From Actinostola sp. cb2023 (Eukaryota > Cnidaria > Anthozoa > Actiniaria > Actinostolidae): 64,000 nt of DNA. The translations under genes were made by a program, and so were the position numbers. Positions 22,094-33,702 of the stretch are shown here, in pieces (the first letter of the stretch is position 1; each line of letters begins with the position of its first letter). The notes under the pieces were generated by a model. The model ran no database searches. It was not told where the DNA came from and saw only the letters and a list, made by a program, of their open reading frames with translations. Where the stretch lies: positions 122,501-186,500 of the forward strand of contig JAUJYZ010001550.1 in NCBI GenBank assembly GCA_033675265.1, read 5' to 3'.

Positions 22094-22101
22094 ACAATAT
22101 T

Positions 22102-22184
22102 TGCGTCCGATCTGTATGGGATTTACAAACTCGAGCCGTTGTAAATCCCATACAGATCGGCCGCTCATATTGTATATAGTACAT
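22102..22184. repeat. hairpin repeat (disrupted copy of the 84-bp element at 42673)
   Basis: GCGTCCGATCTGTATGGG and its inverse around ACTCGAGCCG. Its left terminus was split by insertion of element A. A short GAT run follows at about 22200-22222. Confidence 0.8.
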
Positions 22185-22422
22185 GTGATGTCATGATGAT
22201 TATTATGATGATGATGATGATCGATGCCTGTAGTGGTGGTTGGGGCATAGATACATGTACATGTACTATGTCAAGTCCATTAATTTGATCAAGAACGAGT
22301 TCCATCTTTTAGAACAACTGCTTATACTAGGACTTATGCAATATGGATCTACACAAGCATTGTTCCATTTATCATTTATAAAAACGCTGAAAGACATCAA
22401 ACTTTAAATTAAAGCTTCACTA

Positions 22423-22734
22423 TTATAGATCTGCATTTGGCGTACGTGCAAGAAAGTGCACAATACTCCATTGATCATTGACTCTAACCTGTTTTGTCAT
22501 GCCAGGCTTCATATTCTGGTATCCCTGGCTCTCCTTCCATTGGCTTCTACTAGACTTACTGCTTACAAACGACGTCAAAGAACCCTCGGAAAGCAACGGC
22601 AAAAAGGGCGAATTGGTTTGATTTCTTGTTCGCTCTTGGACCAACTCAGGCTTGATTGTATGTGAAAGGCGTCTTGTCTTCCTTGGCTTGGGGTTTGGCA
22701 ATTTCTTGGCTGGTGTTTGTATGGTCGGTAGCAT
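22423..22734 (-). CDS. hypothetical ORF, 103 codons
   Basis: Minus-strand frame from the ATG at 22734: basic and proline-rich (KKLPNPKPRKTRRLSHTIKP) with a tryptophan-containing tail (QWSIVHFLARTP). A possible acceptor (ACAAACACCAG) lies just inside, so it might also be a terminal exon. No recognisable domain, no detectable partner exon and no repeat signature. It could be chance. Confidence 0.2.
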   Translation of the reverse strand: MLPTIQTPAKKLPNPKPRKTRRLSHTIKPELVQERTRNQTNSPFLPLLSEGSLTSFVSSKSSRSQWKESQGYQNMKPGMTKQVRVNDQWSIVHFLARTPNADL

Positions 22735-22737
22735 CAA

Positions 22738-23540
22738 GAGCAGAAACGATAGACTAGTGTTATATTAAAATCATTGTTATGATTAATCTTGCAGAACTAA
22801 TTTTACGACCGAATAAACATGAAGTTTAGATCGATGGAAGGGTTGATCAGTGGCTTGTTATGATCACTGATCGCTGCACAGTTTATGATCAAAATTCACA
22901 CGCTTTTCTCAGCGTCCTCCATAGACCCACAATGTCCCTATCAAGCCTGTATGCCTCTTATTAAGCCATAATTATCTCTATTTCGTAGATGATTAATACA
23001 AAACACTTTGGAGTAATGATTGTTCACGTTGCTATGAACGCAAAACCTCCCAGGAGACTATGCTGAGGACGGAGAGGACTGGGTTTGATGACGTCACAAT
23101 CGAATGGGAAAATTCTGTTGGAAAAACTCCCCATCGAATAGAACATTTAACCTATTTAGGTTCAAAATAAGGTGATATGTGTTTTAAAGAACTGTAGATT
23201 CGCTGAAAATGCATGACAAAGGCTGGCCCCGGTTAATTTGTACAAAGAGATAGCGCTATCCGTTGGATCAAGAGATGATGATCAAGTGGATGATGGATTT
23301 ATCCAACGGATAGCGCCATCCACTATTTCTACAACACGAGCCATGGAGTTTTAGTTGAGTGAGCTTTTAAGCCTTTAAAAGTTAAAAAAGATAATAACGA
23401 TGATTAACGGAAGTGCCTCTTCGCTAAAGTATTAAATCTCCCAGACAAAAGCAACAATATTTTGAAATGATAAAATGCATGAAAATATGGAATGTGGTTC
23501 AAAGGGGAAGAAAGAAAAGAATTTGAAGACGCACCTAATA
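22738..23540. other. non-genic stretch with a hairpin at 23250-23320
   Basis: TAGCGCTATCCGTTGGAT and ATCCAACGGATAGCGCCATC form a hairpin of about 23-bp arms. The rest shows no gene. Confidence 0.55.
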
Positions 23541-23696
23541 TAGCCTGCGTAGCCCGGCGCTGGGAAGAAAAGGAGGTCCTCCCCAATCCCCACTCCCCGT
23601 CCTTCCCCCTCCTCCCCAGTCCCCCTTCCCCTCCCCTCCCCTCCCCTCCCCCTCTCTTCCCCTCCTTTTCTTCCCAGCGCCGGGCTACGCAGGCTA
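23541..23696. mobile_element. 156-bp MITE with 9-bp target duplication
   Basis: CACCTAATA is duplicated at 23532-40 and 23697-705. The termini are perfect inverted repeats of about 35 bp (TAGCCTGCGTAGCCCGG..). The centre is a C/T-rich block. A 9-bp duplication fits Mutator-like mobilisation. Confidence 0.88.
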
Positions 23697-23989
23697 CACC
23701 TAATACCTCTCAGTCGCTTCAGTAATAACAATTCATCTTCGGCTGTTAAACGTAGAAAGACGGTTATAGACATTCATCAACAACCAGTTTGTTATCCTCG
23801 GGTTCCAAAGAAATTTTTATCTCGATAAAAATTCGTCTTGGTTCAGTCAGCCGGAAAAATGCATTTATTAGTTGGTTGTTATTGTTATGGTTTGTTCATA
23901 TGTTTGTGTAACAGGCTCAACGCAGGTGGGCTATCATTCTCTTTTTGTCACATTTTAAAAATTCGTTTCTTTCCCAATTCGGTTCTAAT

Positions 23990-24256
23990 TTACTGCGAAA
24001 ATCCTTGCGACCTTTCGTTTTGAAAACTTCAGTTGGATTTTGGGTTTTTCTGTTCCGACAATCACTATATATGTCCATTTCTTGAGTACAAGCATAAACA
24101 GCATTATTTAAAGTACTAAATAGTGACATTTCTATTGTTTTGTATTGTATTTAGTACTAATTAGTGCAAAAAAATATTGGCGGAACAGAAAAATCCAAAA
24201 TCCAGCTGAAGTTTATACAAAACGAAAGGTCGCGATACAAGGATTTTCGCAGTAAA
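23990..24256. mobile_element. foldback of about 70-bp arms
   Basis: TACTGCGAAAATCCTTG and GACCTTTCGTTTTG at the left are inverted at the right (CAAAACGAAAGGTCGCG, CAAGGATTTTCGCAGTA). It lies about 200 bp upstream of the thymidine phosphorylase start codon. Confidence 0.75.
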
Positions 24257-24458
24257 ACAGCATAATTCTATTGTTAAGTATCCTAGCCTATGTATGGTCT
24301 TCAAAATTAATACATGAATTATTCATCACCCTGTCGCAATAACGTGGCAGATTTGCATAAAAACACTTGCATAAATAACACTGAAGTGTGCAATAAGTGT
24401 ACATATTGTACTTCGTCGAGTTATTACGAGTATATCATCATACTAGAGCCGCGAAAAC

Positions 24459-27400
24459 ATGGCGGAATTTAACATCGTAGAACTCATTGCTACAAAGAGA
24501 GATGGAGATTTCCTAACGAAGGAACAGATTCGGTTTTTCGCCGAGCGAGTGGCTTCAGGCGACATAGCGGATTCCCAAATCGGTGCGATGTTGATGGCGA
24601 TATGGTTGAAAGGAATGAATACGCAAGAGATTGTACATTTGACTGAAGCTATGATGCAGTCGGGCTCCACTCTCTCGTGGCCTGTGGAATGGGGGAATTG
24701 TATCGGCGACAAGCACTCTACTGGCGGTGTAGGTGATAAAGTGAGTCTGATCCTAGCGCCTGCGCTGGCTGCCTGCGAAGTCAAAGTTCCAATGATCTCT
24801 GGTCGTGGTTTGGGGCATACAGGTTAGTTCAAGCACGACTATTATATTAAACTTGCCCATGTATCACGCTATAACCTTCTCTAATTGTAACTACTGTAGG
24901 ATTACCGTAAATTAACCGCAACAGAATTCAACATATCCGTTTAAGCTCCGTTCGAAACCATACAGATCAAAATTGCGCAAGTTACAAATCCATGACTTTC
25001 TTCATGCAATGACAATGTGTAGAGTATTGCGCGTTTTTAGATTTCTCTCCAGATTTTATTATTTAATACACACGGCAGATTCAGGCGTTTGCACGTGTAA
25101 ATCTAATGCCCAGCTGAGACGATTGAATGTTCTTTACAAACGTTATGACCCATGGGTCACGATGATATTTACGTTCTCTTATAATATATTTGTATACGGA
25201 AGTGCGTGGATTATATTAATTATACTGATCGTTGATCATTTTGTAGTTTTTTTTACCATTGTGAACTATTCAATACCATGATTTGACCTATCGTTTGGTC
25301 TAAATCATTTTTTATAAACATAACTTTCGTTTAAAAATACGCTGTGTCTAGATGTCCGGCAGCCGGCCAGAGCCTTTGAAAATACTACATGTCCGGCAGT
25401 TTTTCATAGATACAATTTTAAACGTAAACAATTATTTTGACCGATTTAAACTATCCTAGCTTTGTTTGGGCTTCGAAATACCTTGTGACAAGCGCCATGG
25501 ATTTGAATTTCGAAAATCACTCTGATCTCGGTACACCTATCAAATCAACACAACACGACACTTGGAGATTTTACATCGCGAACTGCCGGACAGAGTTTTG
25601 AAAATACTACATGTCCGGCAGTCGATGTTTTATGTATAATTTGAAGCGAATCAGCTAGCTTTAGTTATAAAGTAATTTGTCGCTTGGTATAATAGCTTTA
25701 TATTGGATTCGAAATGTACCTATAAATATTCAGCACCATACTTACACATCGCGAACTGCCGGACAGCGTTTTGAAATTACTACATGTCCGGCAGTTTCTT
25801 ATATAGATAGTTTTAAACGTAAACAATTAATTTGACCGATTTAAACTATCCTAGCTTTGTTTGGGCTTCGAAATACCTTGTGACAAGCGCCATGGATCGC
25901 GGTACACCTATCAAATCAACACAACACGACACTTGGAAATTTTACATCGCGAACTGCCGGACAAGGTTTTGAAAATACTACATGTCCGGCAGTCGATGTT
26001 TTTCCTCTTAAACTCACTTTCCTTTGTGTAAGAAATGTCAAGCACTTCTGGAGCTTCATTTGAATTTGAAAAGGCTCTCAGTTTAAACAAAGCTAGGATA
26101 GTTTAAATCGGTCAAAATAATTGTTTACGTTTAAAATTGTATCTATGAAAAACTGCCGGACATGTAGTATTTTCAAAACCTTGTTCGGCAGTTCGCGATG
26201 TAAAATCTCCAAGTGTCGTGTTGTGTTGATTTGATAGGTGTACCGAGATCAGAGTGATTTTCGAAATTCAAATCCATGGCGCTTGTCACAAGGTATTTCG
26301 AAGCCCAAACAAAGCTAGGATAGTTTAAATCGGTCAAAATAATTGTTTACGTTTAAAATTGTATCTATGAAAAACTGCCGGACATGTAGTATTTTCAAAA
26401 CTCTGTCCGGCTGCCGGACATCTAGACACAGCGTTAAAAATAGACTGATAGAAACGATAATCAGTTTTTAATTGTTTTTGATTTTGTTTAGTTAGTAATG
26501 ATATACGTAACTTATGTATAAGCTACCTTAGCGCAGAAGTTGAATGGCTAGGTAATGCAGAGCGATATCCGTGCTGCTAGCAATTGCCAAATGTTACGAT
26601 TCAGAGTATAATGTGCTAGATTTTCTTCATATGTTGCAATATTACTAAACATTGATCGACCCTTATGGGTGTCTAGTAGTTGCTCAACACTGTGTTGAAC
26701 TAAATGAGATTACTATTAACATATTTTGGTGAATCATACAGTATGCCAGGAGCCCATAAGTAGGAGCGTCCATGCTCTATATTGGGTCTGTGTCACAGCG
26801 TTTTCACAAGTGTGGTTATTTTTAGAACAGTTTTCCCGCGAAAGAAGGTCATTTGACCAATCAGAGAACGTTTCCGGTATGGCGGTTTCATTTCCGGTTA
26901 CACGTCAAAAATAAAATGGCGGAATTTCGAAAGACTCGAAGAGATGAATGTACAAATAAAAGTAAGGATTATCCAGTTTTCTTTGTGTCTGACTCACAAT
27001 TTTATCATACCAACAACTTCCCGGGATTCCATAGGCCGCTGTTTTGAACCTTGACCTAAAATTCTAGACTGCTTTTCCCGAACGAAGTGAACTTACAGGA
27101 TTTGAATTGAAGTGATGGCCAGGCGGTTTCGTGGCAGAGTTTCGAGGATAGATAATGTGAACGCGTGTTTACCTCACGGAGAAATACAAACGTATTATGA
27201 AGCGTTGTGCCTCTGAAACGTTAGAAAGTCAAAGTCAAGTCAAGTAAGGTGCATTGAAAGCGATAGTCTATTTAGGCAGTTGGCTTGTAATTTGGTTTTT
27301 CGCTGCCGTCAATCAACATGAAAAATCAGAAAACTTAAAAATAAAAGTCAGAAGACCCACCAAATGGAAACCAAATATGATTTTGAGCTAGTGCATTATG

Positions 27401-30400
27401 GATCATTTGGTCGAAGAATGTATCAGTTTAGTTTTCAATTCGTTTGAGTTTTGAATTTGATTAATTCAGTGACAAGTTCCGCAGCCGATTGAATGTCTGA
27501 GTTCGCATAATACTGAGTACCGGCGCAGTAAATGAAGGTCACTGAATTTAAAAACAAAGCAACTTTGAGTCAGTTTCGCTCAACTTTAGTCTTTATATTG
27601 ACAGTGAAGCGTGTGTAAATAATAAGCTCAGTGAATCCATTAAATTAAACATCAAAACTTGAATGAAGGTGTTTTTATTAATATATTTCAAATCGGCAGA
27701 CTCACAAAAAATATTCACAATCCATTTTTAAGACATTTTAGGTAACAGAAAAGACACAACAAATACGCTTACTTTCACCAGTCTTATTTGTAATTTGATT
27801 CACTCGTCTTGTCGCTCATCATGCAGTTTCAGCGAATTTGTTTTTGAATAGCAGCTAATAGCCTTGTCGTCAATCTTCAAACTCCACAACGATAATTACA
27901 AGATACCACTAAACCACATCCAAGAATAAATTGAATTCACTTTCTGACGAAATAGTTTAGACGAAAATATGTATTTGAAAGTCTTCGGCTAATTATTTGC
28001 ATCCACACGCTACAACAGCTTCTCAGTCGGTCCCTTCGTGTTCGAGTTCTTCGAACCGGCACTTGCTTTGGATGCCTTTAGAAGCACAATCGTCACCACT
28101 ATCACTTTCAAGTGATTCTGTTGTACCGAATGACTCAATACTGCTCTCACTATCACTAGACGATTCGTAGTTTATTTCACTTGAAGAACACTCTTTGTCG
28201 CTATCGGAGGCCATCTTTATTTTACCTGTCATCTCATCAAAATTCAAAAAATACGTCATACCAGAAACGTTCTCTGATTGGTCAAAATTCGCGGGAAAAC
28301 TGTTCTAAAAATAACCACACTTGTGAAAACGCTGTGACACTATCCAATACCGTATGGACGCTCCTACTTATGGGCTCCTGAGTATGCAGATTATTTGTAC
28401 ATTATTGGGGTTACCCTCTCCCCCTTGACATCCTCCCTCACTTGTTTTCATTTTTTTCAGATAAAGTGGTAATAAATAAATAAATAAACATCCCAATATT
28501 ATTCATTAGAATGTCAACTATTTATTATTGGGATGTCATTCTGATCCTCGCAAACTAGCTCTCGCCATATAAGAGCAATAATATATTGATAATATTGTAG
28601 TATTATTGACAACATGATCAATACCACCACTATATCATCATCATCAACAACATTGTTGTTTTTGTTGTCATCACTACCATCAATACCACCACTATCATCA
28701 TCATCATCAGTCATTGTTGTTTTTGTTGTCATCACCATCATCAATACCACCACTATCATCATCAGTCATCATTGTTGTTTTTGTTGTCATCACCATCATC
28801 AATACCACCACTATCATCATCAGTCATCATTGTTGTTTTTGTTGTCATCACCATCATCAATACCACCACTATCATCATCATCAGTCATCATTGTTGTTTT
28901 TGTTGTCATCACTATCATCAATACCACCACTATCATCATCAGTCATCATTGTTGTTTTTGTTGTCATCACCATCATCAATACCACCACTATCATCATCAT
29001 CAGTCATCATTGTTGTTTTTGTTGTCATCACTATCATCAATACCACCACTATCATCATCATCAGTCATCATTGTTGTTTTTGTTGTCATCACCATCATCA
29101 ATACCACCACTATCATCATCATCAGTCATCATTGTTGTTTTTGTTGTCATCACCATCATCAATACCACCACTATCATCATCATCAGTCATCATTGTTTTT
29201 GTTGTCATCACTATCAATACCACCACTATCATCATCATCATCAGTCATTGTTTTTGTTGTCATCACTATCATCAATACCACCACTATCATCATCATCATC
29301 AGTCATCATTGTTGTTTTTGTTGTCATCACCATCATCAATACCACCACTATCATCATCATCAACATTGTTGTTGTTGTCATCACCATCATCAAAGCACCA
29401 CTATCATCTGACATCATCATCATCATCAATCTTTTAAAAACTCTCGTTTATTATTTTGAGTTCCAACTTTTCATGTATTCTTGTGTTTCCCACAAGGTGG
29501 AACACTCGACAAGTTGGAGTCTATCCCAGGATTCCGAGTAAACTTGAACCCTGATGAAATGCAGAGTGTTTTAGATCAAGTTGGCTGTTGCATTGTGGGA
29601 CAGAGCGAGTCTCTGGTACCTACTGACAGAGTATTATATGCAATCCGTGACATTACTGGCACAGTAGCATCCATTCCTCTCATCGCAAGCTCTATTATCT
29701 CCAAGAAAGCTGCAGGTAGGACAAGATTTACAATCCACTCAGACTGTCTAAGCAACCACTTTCATAAGCAGTCCCTGCAAGAACGGAGTTAAGTGACTTG
29801 TGATCAAAACCCAAATTCTCCTTTGAAATTCAAAGAATTTCAAGGAGAATTCAGATTTTGATCAGATATTACTTATGGTGTTCTTGCAGGGAGCCCTTTA
29901 ATTATTCCTGAGGTGGTCACTTACAAGGTATTTGACTGTACTATTTCATGTAATGAATGTCTGTCTGTCTGTCCAGAGTCCCTAGCTGCATTGGTGCTTG
30001 ACGTCAAATGTGGTCGAGCTGCCTTTGCGACATCAATAGAAGATGCCAGATATCTTGCACGGACCTTAGTTGATACAGCAGAAGGTCTTGGGATTGATTG
30101 CACAGCCCTGATTACCCAGATGGACCACCCTATTGGAAAGACTATAGGGAATTCTTTGGAAGTAGCTGAATCAATACAGTGTCTGCATGGCGAAGGTCCT
30201 GAAGATCTGGAAGAACTTGTTTGCTTACAAGGTATAACTAATAATAATGATATGGATGATGATGATAATATTGATTATGATGATATGATGATAATAATAC
30301 TGATCGTGATGATGATAATGATGATATTTTAGTTTTAGTTTACATTTATGTTTTACATGACCCCACAAGCTGTAGCTTTAACAATTATTTATTGTGTATA

Positions 30401-32724
30401 TAAATAAAAGTTATGATGATGATATGATGATGATGATAATAATAGTTTATTGAAATTCCACTATTGCAGCCATGAGGCTGAATTACACTGGACAGTAAAA
30501 TTGAAACAAATTATATATTACAATAATTTAAGAATTACAGAAAAAAATATCATTATTTAAAAAATAAATTAAACCCGACTATGGATCTCTTCCTTCCTTC
30601 CTATTTCTCGGTCTGTCTTTCTTTCTTTCTCCATTTGTCTCCTTTATTCCTTCAATAGTCTCCTTCACAGTTCCAGCGCCATCTTGAAAGGTAGCCATGC
30701 CTTTGCATTGAAGTGAGACCAACGGTGACCTTGCAATAATAGAGACATGTGTCCAAGATGTTAAAAAAGGTCTCTATCATTGCAAGGTCACCGTTGTTCT
30801 CGCTTCGATGCAAAGGCACGGCTACCTTTAGTATGGCGTAGGGAACTGTGAAGGGGACTATTCACTGTTTCTTGTCTTTTTCTTCATTATTTTGCATCAG
30901 ACTATTCATGGGAAATTTGAACCAAATTCGTACTGCCATTTAGTAATTACCATACACCAGTTTCAGTGTTTAGAGATCAAACAAACAAACACCTAAGTTT
31001 TAGGGAACTTTGATGACGTAGGAAAAGAACGGCTCTTAACCTATGACTCCAATTAATGCATTATTAAAGTAAAAGGCTTAGTGACAAATAACTTTAGTTA
31101 AGGAACTTAGTATTTAAAGTAGACTGGTGTTGACATTGAAGGGAGGTGAGATTATGGCAACTTACTTCATTGTCCTTGCTTCTTACTTCTAAAGTAAAAT
31201 AGGATTTAAATTGGTCTTGTTTAACCGGGAACAACATGATTAAAACTGACTTCCTGTTGGCATTAGATCACTATTTTCAATGAAGACAATGATTATCATG
31301 ATAAAATAACATATAGCTAATTGCATAATCGTTGTCGGGTTGAAAATCATGAAAGCTATGACCAAAAGTAATTCTGGGAAAATAAAACTCTCAAATAACA
31401 CCGTCAAATGATCGACCTGTTTATCCAGACTTGTAGGATCTTAGTTAAATAGCTCATATACCTTCAAAACCACGAGAACATTTAATATATCTGTATGTAA
31501 TGCAGGTCATGAACTGATTTCCCATCCATCCTTGCGGTCTCAGCTTCTATGATTTATGATTTTCAACCTGACAACGATTATGCAATTAGCTATATATTAG
31601 TAGAAACCAACTAGCATGCTATCACGAATCCTGCAATCTGATTGGCTAACGTACTCACTATCTATTGTGTGATAGATAGTTTTAGAATCACGAGCCGTAT
31701 TTAATGATGATGATAGTGCAGATATAAAATGTAGAATTTTGAAAACTCCACAAAGTCAAAAATATCTATCAGCAAAATAATGTATCCCCCCACCCCACCA
31801 CCTAAAAAAAAAACTCATCCATAACTTATATATACATGTATATACAGCTAATTCAATAAACATTGGACCCTAGATTTTGTTGCATATTGCATTCCCAGAT
31901 TGAAGTGCATTATGGACTGATCAATACATGTGTTCATTTGCATTCTGTTGCCAAAACTGAGATCATGGTTGACTGTCAGGGCTTCCCTGGTATTTGTTTG
32001 TGGGTTTTGGAACTCCAAAATAGAAGAAAACACATATAATTCGTAGCAACCACAATGCACTTCGGTCTGGGAATGCAATATGCAACAAAACCTAGGACGT
32101 TTTTTGAATTAGCTGTATATACTCTGAAATATGTTTGCTGTATTGGCATGACAACAAAATATCATACTCTCTCTCATAGGTGGATATCTACTGCATTCAC
32201 TTAACAAAGTCAGCTCAAAAGAAGAAGGCAGTGATTCCATCAGACTGACCTTACAAAACGGCATGGCGATCAAAAAGTTCAATGAGATGCTAATAGCACA
32301 GGGAGTGACGCAGGACCTTGCCGACGCTCTCTGTAAGAAAGGTGCCAGTCCTTACAAATACATCCCACTAGCGCCCAAATCACATCAATTCAAATCACAA
32401 AAATCTGGCATAATTAAAGATATAAATGCCTTGGAATTTGCTATTGTAAGCGGCAATCTCGGGGCAGGGCGCAAGAAGGTAACAGACAAAGTTGATCATG
32501 GTGTAGGGATAGCACTCGACGTGAGGGTTGGGGACTTTGTTAAGGAGGGTGAGGTCTTGGGTATGGTGTGCCATAGGGGGAACTTAACAGTTGAGGATTT
32601 TGAGTCCTTACAGAAGGCTATAGTTATTGAAGAAGGTGAGGATGATAAAAGCTTGCCTGTGAACTCTAGACTTATTGAAGTGGTGGAGAAAGATCGGGCT
32701 AGCAGCCTTTTCAATGGACAATAA
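24459..32724 (+). CDS. TYMP: thymidine phosphorylase, four coding exons
   Basis: Catalyses reversible phosphorolysis of thymidine to thymine and 2-deoxyribose-1-phosphate (pyrimidine salvage, cytosolic). Exons read from splice signals: 24459-24822, 29497-29715, 29977-30231, 32180-32724; all junctions are phase 1 and the total is 460 codons, close to bacterial and vertebrate family lengths (about 440-480). The phosphate-binding loop [10 protein letters not shown] is at residues 85-94. The family signature starts SGRGLGHT at 114 and continues GGTLDKLE across the exon 1/2 junction. Exon 3 carries [13 protein letters not shown]; exon 4 holds the C-terminal alpha/beta domain ending near ASSLFNGQ. 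The ATG at 24459 has context AACATGG and matches the usual N-terminus. Donors are GTTAGT, GTAGGA, GTATAA; acceptors CACAAG, GTCCAG, CATAG. No frame damage was seen. It converges on the subunit b gene. Confidence 0.95.
25340..26433. mobile_element. 1.1-kb foldback array with 9-bp target duplication
   Basis: TTAAAAATA flanks both ends (25331-39, 26434-42). Termini CGCTGTGTCTAGATGTCCGG are inverted. Inside, a module built on CTGCCGGACATGTAGTAT and its complement, plus GACCGATTTAAACTATCC, recurs about seven times in both orientations. No ORF of note. Confidence 0.87.
26747..28380. mobile_element. element B: 1634-bp member of the CARGAG, 7-bp-TSD group
   Basis: Termini CAGGAGCCCATAAGTAGG, identical to element A. 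The target AGTATGC is duplicated at 26740-46 and 28381-87. TATTTTTAG lies 70 bp from the left end. TIRs of about 110 bp include CACAGCGTTTTCACAAGTG. The interior (27590-28010) is homologous, on the opposite strand, to 49820-50220 in element D. It carries an acidic ORF on minus. Confidence 0.9.
28023..28214 (-). CDS. acidic Ser/Asp/Glu-rich ORF inside element B
   Basis: 63 codons from the ATG at 28214: [20 protein letters not shown] and further Ser/Glu/Asp-rich sequence with two Cys, ending EELEHEGTD. An ATG further upstream in the same frame (28259) is possible. Similar in composition, not in alignable sequence, to the ORF of element A. Likely the first exon or N-terminus of a lost transposon gene. 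Confidence 0.35.
   Translation of the reverse strand: MASDSDKECSSSEINYESSSDSESSIESFGTTESLESDSGDDCASKGIQSKCRFEELEHEGTD
28610..29430. repeat. 58-bp minisatellite, about 14 copies
   Basis: Unit: ATCAATACCACCACTATC, ATCATCAGTCATCATTG, TTGTTTTTGTTGTCATCACC. The period is not a multiple of 3, so frames rotate and produce long His/Ser/Ile-rich spurious ORFs. It ends about 65 bp before exon 2 of thymidine phosphorylase. Confidence 0.93.
29772..29892. mobile_element. 121-bp foldback MITE (copy 1)
   Basis: TCCCTGCAAGAACGGAGT and its inverse at the right, centre CCTTTGAAATTCAAAGAAT. Lies in intron 2 of thymidine phosphorylase. A second copy is at 34686-34804. Confidence 0.8.
30232..30654. repeat. GAT microsatellites
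   Basis: Interrupted GAT/ATG runs at about 30240-30325 and 30410-30440, immediately after the exon 3 donor of thymidine phosphorylase. Pyrimidine-rich CTTCCTTCCT near 30590. Confidence 0.7.
30655..30862. mobile_element. foldback MITE in intron 3
   Basis: TAGTCTCCTTCACAGTTCC and its inverse; arms share GGTAGCC(A/G)TGCCTTTGCAT, ACGGTGACCTTGCAAT and ATAGAGAC. Arms about 95 bp. Confidence 0.8.
31311..31595. mobile_element. TIR MITE in intron 3
   Basis: ATATAGCTAATTGCATAATC, GTTGTCGGGTTGAAAATC and their inverse at the right (TIR about 40 bp). Confidence 0.75.
31844..32116. mobile_element. TIR MITE in intron 3, family with 49026 and 57248
   Basis: ACAGCTAATTCAA outer termini with TTTTGTTGCATATTGCATTC inside, inverted at the right. 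The same plan (AGCTATTTCAAAAAA, TTTTGTTGCATGTTGCAT) is seen at 49026-49316 and 57248-57661, so these form one family. Ends about 60 bp before the exon 4 acceptor. Confidence 0.78.
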
Positions 32725-33028
32725 CTTAGTCATCCTTTTGGACAGACACTATCAGGAATGATCTTAGTAACTTGTAGAAGCGTCCGTCTAAAGATAAATA
32801 CTTAGTCATCCTTTTGGACAGACACTATCAGGAATGATCTTAGTAACTTGTAGAAGCGTCCGTCTAAAGATAAATACTTAGTCATCCTTTTGGACAGACA
32901 CTATCAGGAATGATCTTAGTAACTTGTAGAAGCGTCCGTCTAAAGATAAATACTTAGTCATCCTTTTGGACAGACACTATCAGGAATGATCTTAGTAACT
33001 TGTAGAAGCGTCCGTCTAAAGATAAATT
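32725..33028. repeat. four near-identical 76-bp tandem repeats at the thymidine phosphorylase stop codon
   Basis: Units begin CTTAGTCATCCTTTTGGAC at 32725, 32801, 32877 and 32953 and end CGTCCGTCTAAAGATAAAT. The first unit starts one base after the TAA stop, so the array forms the proximal 3' UTR. Confidence 0.95.
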
Positions 33029-33508
33029 AATATATGAACTGTAGAACAACACACTGGCCAGGATTCTTAGTGAAGTGGGCCGAATTCCGCCATCGGCAAC
33101 AGAAGTATGTGAATACAAATTACAGGTAGTCACAGTTATGAGAGTCGCACTGTAATATGCAAACTTCCAATCATTCCACATCGAGCTTGGAATAATAACT
33201 CTCAGTGTATCAATTTGAGATTGCCCATTATCAACATTTTTCAAAATGGGTAATAATCTAGTGGTGGCGGCAAAATCTTGTCATCAAAGGATTACTGCCA
33301 AGTATTTGTTACAGTGATAGCTATGATGTAATGTAAGGGATGTCTTCTGTTTACGATGCAATTATTATTGCCATCTTTTTGATGGGTATTTTAGTACTGG
33401 TAATCTTATTTAAAGGTTATATATTATTATTTTATTATTATTTTTAAAGTCCATGGTTATTGGCGAAACTGTACTAAAGAATAGGATTGAAAAATTAGTA
33501 ACTAAATT

Positions 33509-33514
33509 AATAAA
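33509..33514 (+). terminator. candidate polyadenylation signal for thymidine phosphorylase
   Basis: AATAAA about 785 bp after the stop codon. It is the clearest such hexamer before the next repeats, but other signals may be used. Confidence 0.3.
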
Positions 33515-33561
33515 TAAATCTGTTATGGTCTTTGTAGTATTGTTGAAAGTTGACACTGTTA

Positions 33562-33702
33562 GAGTGATGGCACTTAACCCGTGAAACAAAATCTAATAGT
33601 TAGTGACTAATAGTCAAATCAAAACAAAAGAAAACAATGGAATTAGTGTCTAGTAATATCTACTTGGCTAATATCTGTTTCACGGGTTAAGTGCCATCAC
33701 TC
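33562..33702. mobile_element. TA-flanked MITE with GAGTGATGGC termini
   Basis: GAGTGATGGCACTTAACC and a perfect inverse (TIR about 30 bp), bordered by TA at 33560-61 and 33703-04. The GAGTGAT start is shared with the MITE at 9562. Confidence 0.85.

Larger units (their letters stand above)
24823..29496 (+). other. thymidine phosphorylase intron 1 (4.7 kb)
   Basis: Contains the CGCTGTGTC foldback, element B and the 58-bp minisatellite, which together make up over 3.5 kb of the intron. The short ORF at 24973-25281 has no support as an exon. Confidence 0.85.

Noticed and set aside
28614..29541. His/Ser/Ile-rich 220-275-residue proteins
   Set aside because: Products of the 58-bp intronic minisatellite in rotating frames.
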